Below are positions 1 to 8,408 of a stretch of DNA of 64,000 bases, piece after piece; position 1 is the stretch's first letter; the number at the start of each line of letters is the position of its first letter. The stretch covers positions 62,001 through 126,000 of the forward strand of contig JAJZNL010000056.1 of the NCBI GenBank assembly GCA_021852345.1, written 5' to 3'. A program made the position numbers and the translations under genes. A model generated the notes under the pieces. It had not been told where the DNA came from. It was given only the letters and a program-made list of their open reading frames with translations, and made no database searches. The stretch is from Actinomycetes bacterium (lineage in GTDB: Bacteria > Actinomycetota > Acidimicrobiia > Acidimicrobiales > JABEUL01).

Positions 1-2568
1 CCCAGGAGGCAGCTCGTGGGCATCGTCTCTGGTATATACCTTAACGTCAATTACGGTACCTGACTCTCCGTGTGGAACTCTCATGGAAGTGTCTCTCACG
101 TCTCGAGCCTTTTCACCGAATATTGCCCTCAGCAATCTCTCTTCTGGCGTAAGCTCAGTCTCGCCTTTGGGTGTAACCTTACCGACCAATATGTCGCCTG
201 CCGTTACTTCAGCTCCGATCCTGATAATCCCACGATCATCTAAGTTTGCCAGAACTTCCTCTGAAAGGTTGGGGATATCACGCGTAATTTCTTCGGTTCC
301 AAGTTTTGTATCTCGTGCGTCAACTTCATGCTCTTCTATGTGAATTGAAGTAAGTACATCGTCGGTTACCAACCGTTGAGACAATATAATCGCGTCTTCA
401 TAGTTATATCCTTCCCACGGCATAAAGGCAACCAAAAGGTTCTTCCCCAATGCCAGCTCGCCGTTATCCACAGCGGGTCCGTCGGCAATTATATCTCCTT
501 TGTTAACGTGCTGTCCTTCGACTACAATAACTCTCGAGTTAACACACGAATTTTGATTGGATCTCCTAAATTTGTCAATTAGAATTACTTCCTTGGCTGG
601 TAGCGGCGCTCCAAATTCGTCCTTTTGGTTGGGGGAGTATTCAATATGAACCACGTCTGCCGAAACCGTACTAATAACACCTTTGCCTTTGGCGATTACT
701 ACATCTCCTGCATCGACGGCACATCTAAATTCCACACCAGTGCCTACATAAGGGGCTTCGGGAACCAAAAGAGGCACAGCTTGTTTCTGCATGTTTGCAC
801 CCATGAGGGCACGGTTTGCATCGTCGTGTTCAACAAATGGAATTAGTGAAGTTGAGACCGAGACTATCTGCTTGGGACTGACGTCCATCAAATCAACTTC
901 GGCGGGCGATACATAATCTATTTCGCTTGTTGTTCCGTAGGAACCTCCAACTCCGGCGCCGAATTTAACTCCAGCTCCCTGAGGTCCTCGTCTAACTAAA
1001 ACCTTATCTTCAATAAACTTTCCGTTTGAGTCAAACGGGGCGTTTGCCTGAGCTATAACATGATCCTCTTCTTCGTCGGCTGCCAACCACTGAATCTGAT
1101 CAGTTACTTTACCGTTTGCCACCTTACGATAGGGAGTCTCGATAAATCCGAATTCATTCACCCGCCCATAAGTAGCAAGTGCCCCAATCAAACCAATGTT
1201 TGGTCCTTCGGGGGTTTCAATTGGACACATTCTGCCATAGTGAGACGTGTGAACGTCACGAACCTCAAATCCCGCACGCTCTCTGGAAAGACCACCAGGG
1301 CCCAATGCCGAAAGCCTTCGCTTATGAGCCAAACCTGACAGCGGGTTATGTTGATCCATGAATTGACTTAATTGGCTGGTTCCAAAAAACTCTTTAATGG
1401 CAGAAACCACGGGTCTAGTGTTGGTCAAGTTATTGGGAGTTATCAACTCTTCGTCCAAAGTAGTCATGCGCTCCCTGACCACTCTTTCCATTCTGGAAAG
1501 TCCTACTTTTACCTGATTCTGAATAAGTTCGCCAACAGCTCGAATTCTTCTATTGGCAAAGTGGTCTTGGTCGTCCACACGGTAACCGCTTTCACCGCTA
1601 GCCAAATGCAGCATGTATGTCGCGGTGGCCAAAATCTCAGGAGCGCTTAAAGTAGTCGAATCCGGATCAGGCTTAGCTAAATCAAGCTTAAACAGTTTAT
1701 TTAACTTGTCGATTTCGGGACCTAATTTTCTGTTGAGCTTATACCTACCGACAGCTGAAAGATCATATCTTTTCGGATTGAAAAATGAGTTTTCGAAATA
1801 ATTTTTAGAAGCCTCATGCGAAAGCGGTTCTCCCGGTCTTACTCTCTTATAAATTTCGACTAATGCTTCGTCTTTAGTCTGACCAGCAAACTTATCTTTG
1901 GAATATTGAGGACGCAGAAAATCAAAATGCTTTACAAAGGCCTCCATAAAGGCAGGATCGTCGTAACCCAATCCGCGAATTAAGGTGAACAGCGATAGTC
2001 TTCTCTTTCGAGCGATTCTGGCACCTGCATTTAAATCTCTTGACGGCTTGTCCTCCAAGTCAATCTCGACCCACTCCCCTCGATACGGGTGCACAGTCCC
2101 TGTTAAAATAGTCTTTGCGTCTTTACCCAACTGAAAAAGTACGCCCGGGGATCTGATCAACTGACTTACGATAACCCTTTCGGTTCCGTTAATAATAAAC
2201 GTACCCTTGTCGGTCATTATTGGAAAGTCACCCATAAAGAGTGTATTTTCTTTAATTTCCCCGGTTATCTTGTTAGTGAATGAGGCCTTAACGAATATGC
2301 GCGAAGAGTAGGTCATATCCTTCTCTTTGCATTCGTCAACCGAATATTTGGGCGGCAAAATTTGATCTGGATCAGTGGGATCAAAACTTAAATCCAGCCT
2401 TAGATTGCCGGCAAAATCTTCGATCGGACTGATGTCGTCGAACGCCTCTTTTAGACCTTTCTCCAAAAACCATTTAAAGGAATTTTTTTGAATATCCAAG
2501 AGATTTGGCAGAGGCAGAACTTCCTCTAAATTTGCAAATGAAAAACGTTTCCTAGACCCTGTGGCCAC
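1..2568 (-). CDS. rpoB: RNA polymerase beta subunit, 3' part beyond the window
   Basis: The beta subunit of RNA polymerase forms the active-centre cleft and the rifampicin pocket. I translated the minus strand from a GTG at 2568, preceded 5 nt upstream by GGAGG (2578-2574). It reads [20 protein letters not shown] and stays open for 856 codons to the window edge, ending ...AHELPPG, so roughly the last quarter is missing. The rifampicin cluster (about 1220-1375) contains [20 protein letters not shown] followed by [17 protein letters not shown], with the usual drug-contact residues intact. It lies downstream of rplL after a 339-bp spacer, the usual bacterial order, and rpoC should follow to the left. 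Function is certain; only the C-terminus is unseen. Confidence 0.97.
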   Translation of the reverse strand, partial: MATGSRKRFSFANLEEVLPLPNLLDIQKNSFKWFLEKGLKEAFDDISPIEDFAGNLRLDLSFDPTDPDQILPPKYSVDECKEKDMTYSSRIFVKASFTNKITGEIKENTLFMGDFPIMTDKGTFIINGTERVIVSQLIRSPGVLFQLGKDAKTILTGTVHPYRGEWVEIDLEDKPSRDLNAGARIARKRRLSLFTLIRGLGYDDPAFMEAFVKHFDFLRPQYSKDKFAGQTKDEALVEIYKRVRPGEPLSHEASKNYFENSFFNPKRYDLSAVGRYKLNRKLGPEIDKLNKLFKLDLAKPDPDSTTLSAPEILATATYMLHLASGESGYRVDDQDHFANRRIRAVGELIQNQVKVGLSRMERVVRERMTTLDEELITPNNLTNTRPVVSAIKEFFGTSQLSQFMDQHNPLSGLAHKRRLSALGPGGLSRERAGFEVRDVHTSHYGRMCPIETPEGPNIGLIGALATYGRVNEFGFIETPYRKVANGKVTDQIQWLAADEEEDHVIAQANAPFDSNGKFIEDKVLVRRGPQGAGVKFGAGVGGSYGTTSEIDYVSPAEVDLMDVSPKQIVSVSTSLIPFVEHDDANRALMGANMQKQAVPLLVPEAPYVGTGVEFRCAVDAGDVVIAKGKGVISTVSADVVHIEYSPNQKDEFGAPLPAKEVILIDKFRRSNQNSCVNSRVIVVEGQHVNKGDIIADGPAVDNGELALGKNLLVAFMPWEGYNYEDAIILSQRLVTDDVLTSIHIEEHEVDARDTKLGTEEITRDIPNLSEEVLANLDDRGIIRIGAEVTAGDILVGKVTPKGETELTPEERLLRAIFGEKARDVRDTSMRVPHGESGTVIDVKVYTRDDAHELPPG

Positions 2569-2907
2569 AAGTTCCTCCGTGAAGATTGTGTGAGTGTGAT
2601 GAATAGCTTGATTTTGTGCGTGTTAATTCAGCCGATGGGACAGATTTGCTGAAATTAAAAAACACTTCAATAATATACTAGTACAATTCTAAATGTAAAA
2701 TACACAAATAGAAAATTACTTCAGCTGTTTCATTAAATTTTCATGTAAAATAATGTAATATTTTACATTATTTCTTAAATTACGGGTTCTTTAGCAATAC
2801 CGCAAGCCTTACCGATAGTGTATTTTAATACCGTCGCGTCTCACTATTTTAACAAACCCTTAAAAAACTTTGCCGAACTAACTTTCTTTTAAGTTCGTGA
2901 AACTAAA
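2569..2907 (-). promoter_or_regulatory. rplL-rpoB spacer with nested perfect inverted repeats
   Basis: This 339-bp AT-rich gap lies between the rplL stop and the rpoB start. It contains an 11-bp perfect inverted repeat, AAATAATGTAA (2748-2758) and TTACATTATTT (2763-2773), loop TATT. Overlapping it is a 9-bp one, TGTAAAATA (2744-2752) and TATTTTACA (2759-2767). The two hairpins cannot form together. A further direct copy of TGTAAAATA is at 2694-2702. Nearer rplL, CGAACT/AGTTCG (about 2874-2897) is followed on the minus strand by a T run and could be a weak terminator or attenuator. In other bacteria this spacer holds an attenuator or processing site; that role here is inferred. Confidence 0.5.
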
Positions 2908-3306
2908 TTACTTTAATTCGACAGTTGCGCCTGCAGCTTCAAGCAGTTCCTTTGCCTTTTCGGCATCTGCCTTGGAAGCCTTCTCTAAAACAGGCTTAGG
3001 TGCTGAGTCAACCAAATCCTTGGCTTCTTTAAGACCTAAATTGGTAAGAGCCCTTACTTCTTTGATCACTGCGATCTTCTTGTCGCCTGCCGCAGCCAAA
3101 ATTACGTCAAATTCGTCTTTTTCTTCTTCAGCGGGAGCATCTGCGGAGGAACCACCAGCGGCGGCTACTGCGCCTACGGCTATCGGTGCTGCGGCAGTCA
3201 CTCCAAACTTTTCTTCGAATTCCTTCAAAAGCTCGCTTAATCTCAAAACACTGAGATTTCCGATAACTTCCAGAATCTCTTCATTTGTTAAATCTTTAGC
3301 TGTCAT
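2908..3306 (-). CDS. rplL: Ribosomal protein bL12 (L7/L12)
   Basis: The multi-copy stalk protein of the 50S subunit recruits translational GTPases. The 132-aa product has the N-terminal dimerisation helix ([20 protein letters not shown]), an Ala/Gly/Pro-rich hinge at about residues 37-60, and the C-terminal globular domain ending AAGATVELK. Length is normal for the family. It lies 103 bp after rplJ on the same strand, the standard rplJL pair, and is presumably under control of the L10 leader upstream of rplJ. Confidence 0.97.
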   Translation of the reverse strand: MTAKDLTNEEILEVIGNLSVLRLSELLKEFEEKFGVTAAAPIAVGAVAAAGGSSADAPAEEEKDEFDVILAAAGDKKIAVIKEVRALTNLGLKEAKDLVDSAPKPVLEKASKADAEKAKELLEAAGATVELK

Positions 3307-3409
3307 TTTTTTCTCCTTATTTGTTTTCGAATTTTTTAATTACTTATTTATACTTATTTATCTGTTACTTATGTTTTTTTACAATTTCCGTACGCTATTT
3401 CGGAACTTG

Positions 3410-3946
3410 CTAGTTTTGTCCGTCTTCGGCTTTTTTATCGGCAAGCGCCTTCAAACCGTAGGCAAAGTTTCTCGTAACTGCTGACAAAAGCGAAGCCATT
3501 GTCGAAAGCGGAGCGGACATACCTCCTGCAAGACGAGCCAAAAGGACTTCTCTGGGCTGAATATCAGCCAATCTGTTAGCCTCTGCCTGCGTAATGGACT
3601 TGCCCTCCATTACCCCGCCTTTAATGACAAGAGATTCGTTTGCCTTAGAGAAATCTTTTAAAATCTTTGCAATAGAGACTATATCGTTTTCTGCAAAAGC
3701 TAGCCCCGTGGGTCCAGCAAAGAGTTCGTCTAGACCCGAAATCTCTTTTTGCTCTGCCGCTCTTTTGACTAAAGTGTTTTTATAAATCTTGTAGTGTCCG
3801 CCAGCGTTTATCAGCTGGTGGCGGAGTTCTTCAAGCTCGGTAACTTTAAGGCCGCGATATTCGGTAAATATTACACCTTGAAAGGCGTCGAGCTTATTTA
3901 CGAGCTCGTCTACCTGCTCTATTTTTTCTTGCCTCGGTTCTTTCAT
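3410..3946 (-). CDS. rplJ: Ribosomal protein uL10
   Basis: Base of the ribosomal stalk; binds 23S rRNA and the L7/L12 dimers. The 178-aa protein starts MKEPRQEKIEQVDEL and shows the family sequences FTEYRGLKVTELEELR and YKIYKNTLVKRA, plus a C-terminal helix for L12 binding. Length is typical. It is preceded by a structured leader matching the L10 leader (see 3975-4105), so autogenous repression by L10 or the L10-L12 complex is likely. Confidence 0.96.
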   Translation of the reverse strand: MKEPRQEKIEQVDELVNKLDAFQGVIFTEYRGLKVTELEELRHQLINAGGHYKIYKNTLVKRAAEQKEISGLDELFAGPTGLAFAENDIVSIAKILKDFSKANESLVIKGGVMEGKSITQAEANRLADIQPREVLLARLAGGMSAPLSTMASLLSAVTRNFAYGLKALADKKAEDGQN

Positions 3947-3974
3947 CTGCCTCGTTCTTTCATCCGTCTGTTCT

Positions 3975-4105
3975 AATCAACAATCGTTCCTCACCGAAAG
4001 ACCGGGCAGTCATCCCCCATTAATGTCCACCTACCTAGGTCCTGTTCAATAAGGATTAAGCCATATGGCGCCTAAGGTCTTCGGTAAGATATCCTATTTT
4101 AGCAG
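3975..4105 (-). promoter_or_regulatory. L10 leader (autoregulatory mRNA element)
   Basis: Immediately upstream of rplJ, the minus strand reads CCGAAGACCTTAGGCGCC (around 4084-4067), later CCTAGGTAGGTGG, then a GGTCTTTCGGTGAGG segment near the start of rplJ. The core resembles the kink-turn L10 binding site of bacterial rplJ leaders (Rfam L10_leader), in which L10-L12 binding represses its own operon. The match is by eye and the boundaries are approximate. A covariance-model search with the L10_leader model should hit this interval if the call is right. Confidence 0.75.
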
Positions 4106-4258
4106 ATTAAACTCCACTCATTTTCACAATAATTGCAGTTGCAATAATTACAGCTCAACTAAAACTTGAATTGATAGCCATTTAATTAACTGTAAAATTT
4201 AAAGTAATTGACCGATTTAGGCATTACTACAAACAGTATTAGTTAGATAATCTTTAAT

Positions 4259-4993
4259 TTATGCTGTTAATTCCAAGCCGTTGATATCCTCATCTGCAAG
4301 TCGCAACTTATTGGTGTCTACTTTTATGCCCGGTCCCATTGTCGAACAGAGAGTCACCGCTCTAAAATATCGACCTTTAGCCGAAGCAGGCTTTACTCTG
4401 CTTATCTCATCGATAACCGCTCTAAAGTTTTCAAGCAAAGCAACGGGGCCAAAAGAAACTTTCCCCAAAATAACATGTACGTTGCCAACCCTATCGGTTC
4501 TGTATTCAACTCTTCCAGATTTAAATTCACTGACAGCTCGGCCAACGTCATTTGTAACAGTACCCGTTTTCGGGTTCGGCATAAGACCTTTGGGTCCTAA
4601 AATCTTTCCCAATTTACCGACTTGAACCATCAAATCAGGTGTAGCTATTGCCACGTCAAAGTCCGTGAAACCTTCGTTCTGAACTTTATTTACCAAATCG
4701 TCAGCTCCGACAAAGTCTGCACCGGCCTGCCTTGCTTCATCTGCAGCTTCAGCCGCTGCAAATACCGCTACTTTAGCCGTCCTTCCCGAACCGGACGGAA
4801 GGACTATTGTCCCCCTTAACATCTGGTCCGCCTTCCTCGGATCAACTCCAAGTCGAATTGCAATCTCGACAGACTCGTCAAATTTAGCCGTAGCCAACTT
4901 TTTTATCAACTCGATAGTCTCAGTCGGAGAATACAGAGTCTCTTTTTCGAAAACTCCGTCCATGTTTTTTGCTCTTTTTGATTTAAATGTCAT
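4259..4993 (-). CDS. rplA: Ribosomal protein uL1
   Basis: L1 stalk protein of the 50S subunit, involved in release of deacylated tRNA. The 244-aa product contains the family signatures [20 protein letters not shown] near the N-terminus and [20 protein letters not shown] in the middle. Length is normal (about 230-245). It starts 5 bp after the rplK stop, so the two are co-transcribed. A 312-bp gap carrying the L10 leader separates it from rplJ. Confidence 0.97.
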   Translation of the reverse strand: MTFKSKRAKNMDGVFEKETLYSPTETIELIKKLATAKFDESVEIAIRLGVDPRKADQMLRGTIVLPSGSGRTAKVAVFAAAEAADEARQAGADFVGADDLVNKVQNEGFTDFDVAIATPDLMVQVGKLGKILGPKGLMPNPKTGTVTNDVGRAVSEFKSGRVEYRTDRVGNVHVILGKVSFGPVALLENFRAVIDEISRVKPASAKGRYFRAVTLCSTMGPGIKVDTNKLRLADEDINGLELTA

Positions 4994-4998
4994 AATAT

Positions 4999-5430
4999 TT
5001 ACGCTCCGGCTACTTTAATTCCCATTGAACGTGCGGTTCCTTCGACCTGCCTCATCGCAGCTTCAATGTCGCGCGCATTCAAATCGGGCATTTTTAATTT
5101 GGCGATTTCTTGAACTTGCTCGGGCGTGACCGTACCAACGGTAGTTCGACCCGTCGTAGACGCTCCTTTGTCAAGGCCAGCATGCTGTCTTAAAAGCGCG
5201 GGGGTTGGAGGAGTCTTTAATATAAAAGTGAAACTTCTGTCATCAAATATTGAAATCTCAACTGGGATAATCGAACCTTTTTGAGAATCGGTCGCCTCAT
5301 TGTACTGCTTGCAGAATTCCATCGTCTGAACCCCGTGCGGGCCTAACGCAGTACCCACGGGAGGAGCGGGAGTAGCTTGCCCTGCGGGAAGCTGAATCTT
5401 TACCACTGCCACTAACTTCTTTTTTGCCAT
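4999..5430 (-). CDS. rplK: Ribosomal protein uL11
   Basis: L11 binds the GTPase-associated centre of 23S rRNA and is needed for RelA activation and thiopeptide sensitivity. The 143-aa product begins [20 protein letters not shown] and contains [20 protein letters not shown] and the C-terminal RNA-binding segment [15 protein letters not shown]. Full length, with a short 5-bp spacer to rplA. It lies between nusG and rplA, the conserved bacterial order. Confidence 0.97.
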   Translation of the reverse strand: MAKKKLVAVVKIQLPAGQATPAPPVGTALGPHGVQTMEFCKQYNEATDSQKGSIIPVEISIFDDRSFTFILKTPPTPALLRQHAGLDKGASTTGRTTVGTVTPEQVQEIAKLKMPDLNARDIEAAMRQVEGTARSMGIKVAGA

Positions 5431-5532
5431 AATATTATTTCCTTAATGAATTAATTGTTTTTAGAGAAATTACGAACTACTACCGAATTTTCCAAAGAAC
5501 CTTAAGTTATCTGCTAAACCCCTGCTAATATT

Positions 5533-6498
5533 TTACAGCTTTGCGACCTGAGAAAATTCAAGCTCGACGGGAGTCTCTCTGCCGAAAATATTTACCAACA
5601 CCTGCAATTTAAGCTGGTCTTCGTTAATTTCGGCTATTTGACCCGAGAAATCTGCAAACGGACCTTCTTTGACCCTTACGGTTTGTCCTATTTCATATAT
5701 TAGTTTTGCTTTAGACTTTTGCTTTACTTCATCCTGCTCTTTGACGGCCAAGATGGTTTCCACTTCTCTTTTGGTCAATCTGCTTGGAGTATTTCCAGCA
5801 CCCACAAACCCTGTTACACCTGGAGTTCGCCTAATCGCCTCAAACGCATCCGAATCGTCGTCGCATCTTACCAAAATATAACTTGGAAAAACTTTTCGGC
5901 TAACCGTATATTTTTTACCGGCTTTGACTTCGACCATATCTTCCATAGGAATGACAATTTCATAGATCTTGTCAGACATCTGTAACGATTCTCTTCTGGT
6001 CTCTAAATTTGATTTAACCTTTTTTTCATATCCCGCATAGGTATGAACGACATACCAATGACCCGGTCGATCATAGGGGCTTCGATAGGCAGTATTACCT
6101 TCAATTTCGTCATCTTCAAAATCAATGAGATTTTCTGTAGATACGATCTCCTGCAATAAATCTTCGCTCGACAAGTCGCCTTGAAAGCTCGAATCGACAG
6201 CGGACTGACTCTCAGCTTCTTGAGACGAAGTCGTAAAAACTACATATCCGTCACTTGAAATTTGCGAATCCTCGCCCGAATAATCCTCGCGTGAATTTAA
6301 ATTCTCATCAAACTCTTCTTGTGCTGACTCATTGTCGTCAACTGTGTCGTTATCGTTGTCATTTTCTGCGTTATTTTCTGCGACGTAGTTCGTGTCAGAA
6401 GACATAATATCCTCATTTTGAGAAAGCTGAACCTGATCTATATCAATTTGATCTAGATCATCATCGTTAATATTCAAATTATCGTCATGTAAATCCAT
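5533..6498 (-). CDS. nusG: Transcription elongation/termination factor NusG, long acidic N-terminus
   Basis: NusG binds RNA polymerase and affects pausing, Rho termination and transcription-translation coupling. I start at ATG 6498 (GAGG upstream, 7 bp after the secE stop), giving 321 aa; an upstream in-frame start at 6558 would overlap secE. The first roughly 145 residues are very rich in Asp, Glu, Asn and Ser with no recognisable fold. The NGN domain begins at GHWYVVHTYAGYEKKVKSNL and the KOW domain (IGQTVRVKEGPFADFSGQIA) ends the protein. Acidic N-terminal extensions are common in actinobacterial NusG, but this one is long compared with the roughly 180-aa core. Confidence 0.95.
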   Translation of the reverse strand: MDLHDDNLNINDDDLDQIDIDQVQLSQNEDIMSSDTNYVAENNAENDNDNDTVDDNESAQEEFDENLNSREDYSGEDSQISSDGYVVFTTSSQEAESQSAVDSSFQGDLSSEDLLQEIVSTENLIDFEDDEIEGNTAYRSPYDRPGHWYVVHTYAGYEKKVKSNLETRRESLQMSDKIYEIVIPMEDMVEVKAGKKYTVSRKVFPSYILVRCDDDSDAFEAIRRTPGVTGFVGAGNTPSRLTKREVETILAVKEQDEVKQKSKAKLIYEIGQTVRVKEGPFADFSGQIAEINEDQLKLQVLVNIFGRETPVELEFSQVAKL

Positions 6499-6505
6499 TA
6501 AAACC

Positions 6506-6823
6506 TCAACCGTTAAACAGTATCTGAACCAGCTTTGTAAATCCATAATCCAGACCAAATATCAATAAACCCAAAGCTAAAATTGCTACGATTACAACCG
6601 AACTGTAACCTGTAACTTCTGGACGCTTCGGCCAAGCAACTTTTCTAAGCTCAGCCATTACTTCATCTTTGAATTTTACAATTTTCTTGAAAACAGAACC
6701 CGAGCTCTTTATCTCTACTTTTGCTTTGGGGGTTTTTGGCGTTCTTGGCTGGGGCGCGACATATTCACCGTCTTTGTCAACGGTACCTTGCCTTTGCATC
6801 ATTCGCCTCTGTTCTCGATTCAC
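6506..6823 (-). CDS. secE: Preprotein translocase subunit SecE
   Basis: Small membrane subunit that clamps SecY in the Sec translocon. The 105-aa protein has a basic, proline-containing cytosolic N-terminus (residues 1-50), the conserved amphipathic segment VMAELRKVAWPKRPEV and one C-terminal transmembrane helix (VVIVAILALGLLIFGLDYGF). This is the single-TM form found in most bacteria. It lies directly upstream of nusG (7-bp gap) and downstream of tRNA-Trp. Confidence 0.95.
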   Translation of the reverse strand: MNREQRRMMQRQGTVDKDGEYVAPQPRTPKTPKAKVEIKSSGSVFKKIVKFKDEVMAELRKVAWPKRPEVTGYSSVVIVAILALGLLIFGLDYGFTKLVQILFNG

Positions 6824-6881
6824 TTTAGTTCCTCTATGAAATTCTTAATTTTGTTTATGCCGTAATTTTCCAAGCTTGTAT

Positions 6882-6957
6882 TGGCAGGGCAGGAGGGACT
6901 CGAACCCCCAACCCCCGGTTTTGGAGACCGGTGCTCTACCAATTGAGCTACTACCCT
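6882..6957 (-). tRNA. tRNA-Trp (CCA anticodon)
   Basis: The minus-strand cloverleaf starts AGGGTAG and ends CTGCCCT-G-CCA. The anticodon loop CTCCAAA gives anticodon CCA. The 3' CCA is encoded, and all stems pair. It lies just upstream of secE, a placement common in Actinobacteria. Confidence 0.95.
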
Positions 6958-7136
6958 ATATCAACTTATAATCTTTGTTTCCAATTTTCGTTTTCAAATA
7001 TTTAATTTAGATTTTTTATGCAATAGTTTTTTATAAATTCTTGTGAAACTGAGTCTCAATCTTTCATTTAAAAATGTTTAAACCTTATCGCTCATTTTAA
7101 AATGTCGCTCAGTTTAAAATTAGGAATTAACCCTCT

Positions 7137-7301
7137 TTATTTTGTTTCCTTATGAACCGTATGAGTTCTATCCCATTGACAATACTTCTTCATTTCAATG
7201 CGACCCGAATCATTATTCTTATTCTTAGTCGTAATATAATTTCTTCGCTTACATACTTCGCAAGCCAATGTTACGTGAATTCTTTTTGTATTCTTTGCCA
7301 T
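7137..7301 (-). CDS. rpmG: Ribosomal protein bL33
   Basis: This 54-aa 50S protein is too short for a 60-residue cutoff and was found by reading the minus strand. It starts [20 protein letters not shown] and continues [11 protein letters not shown]...IEMKKYC. The first zinc-ligand pair CEVC (C14, C17) is present. The second pair is incomplete: YCQWDRTH has one Cys (C41) where zinc-type L33 has CxxC. It may therefore be a partly degenerate C+ form. It lies between tRNA-Trp and tRNA-Met, the standard tRNA-rpmG-secE-nusG neighbourhood. Confidence 0.93.
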   Translation of the reverse strand: MAKNTKRIHVTLACEVCKRRNYITTKNKNNDSGRIEMKKYCQWDRTHTVHKETK

Positions 7302-7330
7302 AATTAACCTTGCCTTTCTTTATTTTTTAG

Positions 7331-7404
7331 TAGCGGCGGCGGGGTTCGAACCCGCGACCTCACGATTATGAGCCGTGCGCTCTTGCCGACTGAGCTACGC
7401 CGCC
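7331..7404 (-). tRNA. tRNA-Met (CAT anticodon), elongator type
   Basis: The minus-strand cloverleaf has acceptor GGCGGCG pairing with CGCCGCT (terminal G-U), anticodon loop CTCATAA (anticodon CAT) and T arm GCGGGTTCGAACCCCGC. The anticodon stem is CACGG/TCGTG, not the three G-C pairs of the initiator. The 3' CCA is not encoded. A lysidine-modified tRNA-Ile(CAU) cannot be fully excluded by eye. Confidence 0.9.
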
Positions 7405-7414
7405 TAAAGTTGGG

Positions 7415-7487
7415 AGCCCCCTGTCAGAATCGAACTGACGACCCCAGCCTTACCATGGCTGTGCTCTGCCTACTGAGCTAAGGAGGC
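7415..7487 (-). tRNA. tRNA-Thr (GGT anticodon)
   Basis: The minus-strand cloverleaf has acceptor GCCTCCT pairing with AGGGGGC, anticodon stem CAGCC/GGCTG with loop ATGGTAA (anticodon GGT), and T arm GTCAG-TTCGATT-CTGAC. Discriminator T, CCA not encoded. It lies 10 bp from tRNA-Met and is probably in the same transcript. Confidence 0.94.
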
Positions 7488-7714
7488 ATGCAATATATTT
7501 AATTAATTAATAACATTTTAATTTCTGGTTTTGTTGTTAATTAATTAAATTAATTACCGGAATATCGCTAAAATCTTAAGAGCCATTAAAATTTAGCGTA
7601 AATTATAGTTTAGCTCAATAATCGACGCGGGTATTTATGAATTATTGTAAATTAAATTTGCCTGATTGAATTTACCTGTCGGATTGACTTAAATCAGCTT
7701 TAAAATGATACAAA

Positions 7715-8221
7715 ATGACCACATTAGTAAGATTAGCCGAAACCAAAGATATTTTGGGAATTTTAGAAATTTACAATTACGAAATTCTTAACACCACCAA
7801 CACATTTGATTTAGTCCCTAAAACTTACGAACAACAACTAATTTGGTTACGTGAAAGAAGCGGGGTATATCCGGTTTTAGTGGCCGACGATTCTCACAAA
7901 AGGATCGATAGCGAAATTTTGGGATTTGCGGCACTATCACCCTACCGACACAGACCCGCATATTCAACCACCGTTGAAAACTCAATTTATGTAAATCGCA
8001 GCCACCGACGGATAGGAATTGGAACTTTGTTGATGAACAACTTAATCACGAGAGCCAAAGAGCACGGATTCCATTCAATAATTGCCAGAATTACCTCAGA
8101 AAACGAGCAGTCCATAAAGTTGCATGAGAACACGGGCTTTAACCGGGTTGGGTGCGAAGTCGAAATCGGAAGAAAATTTGGTAAGTGGATTGACGTTATC
8201 TCGTATCAAAAACTTCTTTAA
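7715..8221 (+). CDS. GNAT acetyltransferase, phosphinothricin/amino-acid N-acetyltransferase type
   Basis: The 168-aa protein resembles the Pat/Bar and MnaT (YncA) group, which acetylate phosphinothricin, methionine sulfone or related amino acids with acetyl-CoA. The N-terminus has EIYNYEILNTTNTFDLVPKT, typical of the group (usually ILEIYN...). The acetyl-CoA pyrophosphate loop is RSHRRIGIGTLLMNNLI (residues about 95-111), followed by an HENTGF segment. There is no clear Shine-Dalgarno; TAAAAT at 7701-7706 lies 8 nt before the ATG, so the message may be leaderless. It reads away from the tRNA block. Substrate is not determined by sequence. Confidence 0.85.
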   Translation: MTTLVRLAETKDILGILEIYNYEILNTTNTFDLVPKTYEQQLIWLRERSGVYPVLVADDSHKRIDSEILGFAALSPYRHRPAYSTTVENSIYVNRSHRRIGIGTLLMNNLITRAKEHGFHSIIARITSENEQSIKLHENTGFNRVGCEVEIGRKFGKWIDVISYQKLL

Positions 8222-8234
8222 TCAAAATTCAAAA

Positions 8235-8294
8235 CGACCAGTAACGTTAACTAGCGACCAGCAAGGTTAACTGGCGACCAGTAAGGTTAAACTA
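8235..8294. repeat. Three tandem 20-bp repeats
   Basis: Three consecutive 20-bp units begin CGACCAGTAA, CGACCAGCAA and CGACCAGTAA, each containing GTTAA, at 8235, 8255 and 8275. They lie between the acetyltransferase stop and the convergent mannosyltransferase stop. There is no spacer between units, so this is not a CRISPR. Confidence 0.85.
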
Positions 8295-8408
8295 TGAAGT
8301 CAATCCATTAAAGCCGACTAACTTGTTTTAAAGCCTAAACGAACGTTTGGTTTTAATATAATTTGCTAAATGTTTAAGCAATATTAAATAGAACCAGCTA
8401 AACCGAAC

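Noticed and set aside
2897..3484. 195-codon open frame on the plus strand across rplL/rplJ
   Set aside because: It is an antisense shadow of two certain ribosomal protein genes, made of low-complexity Ser/Ala/Phe caused by their codon pattern.
7331..7404. tRNA-Met considered as the initiator tRNA
   Set aside because: The anticodon stem lacks the three consecutive G-C pairs of the initiator.
8235..8294. Three direct repeats considered as a CRISPR array
   Set aside because: The units are directly adjacent with no spacers, and no cas gene is in the window.
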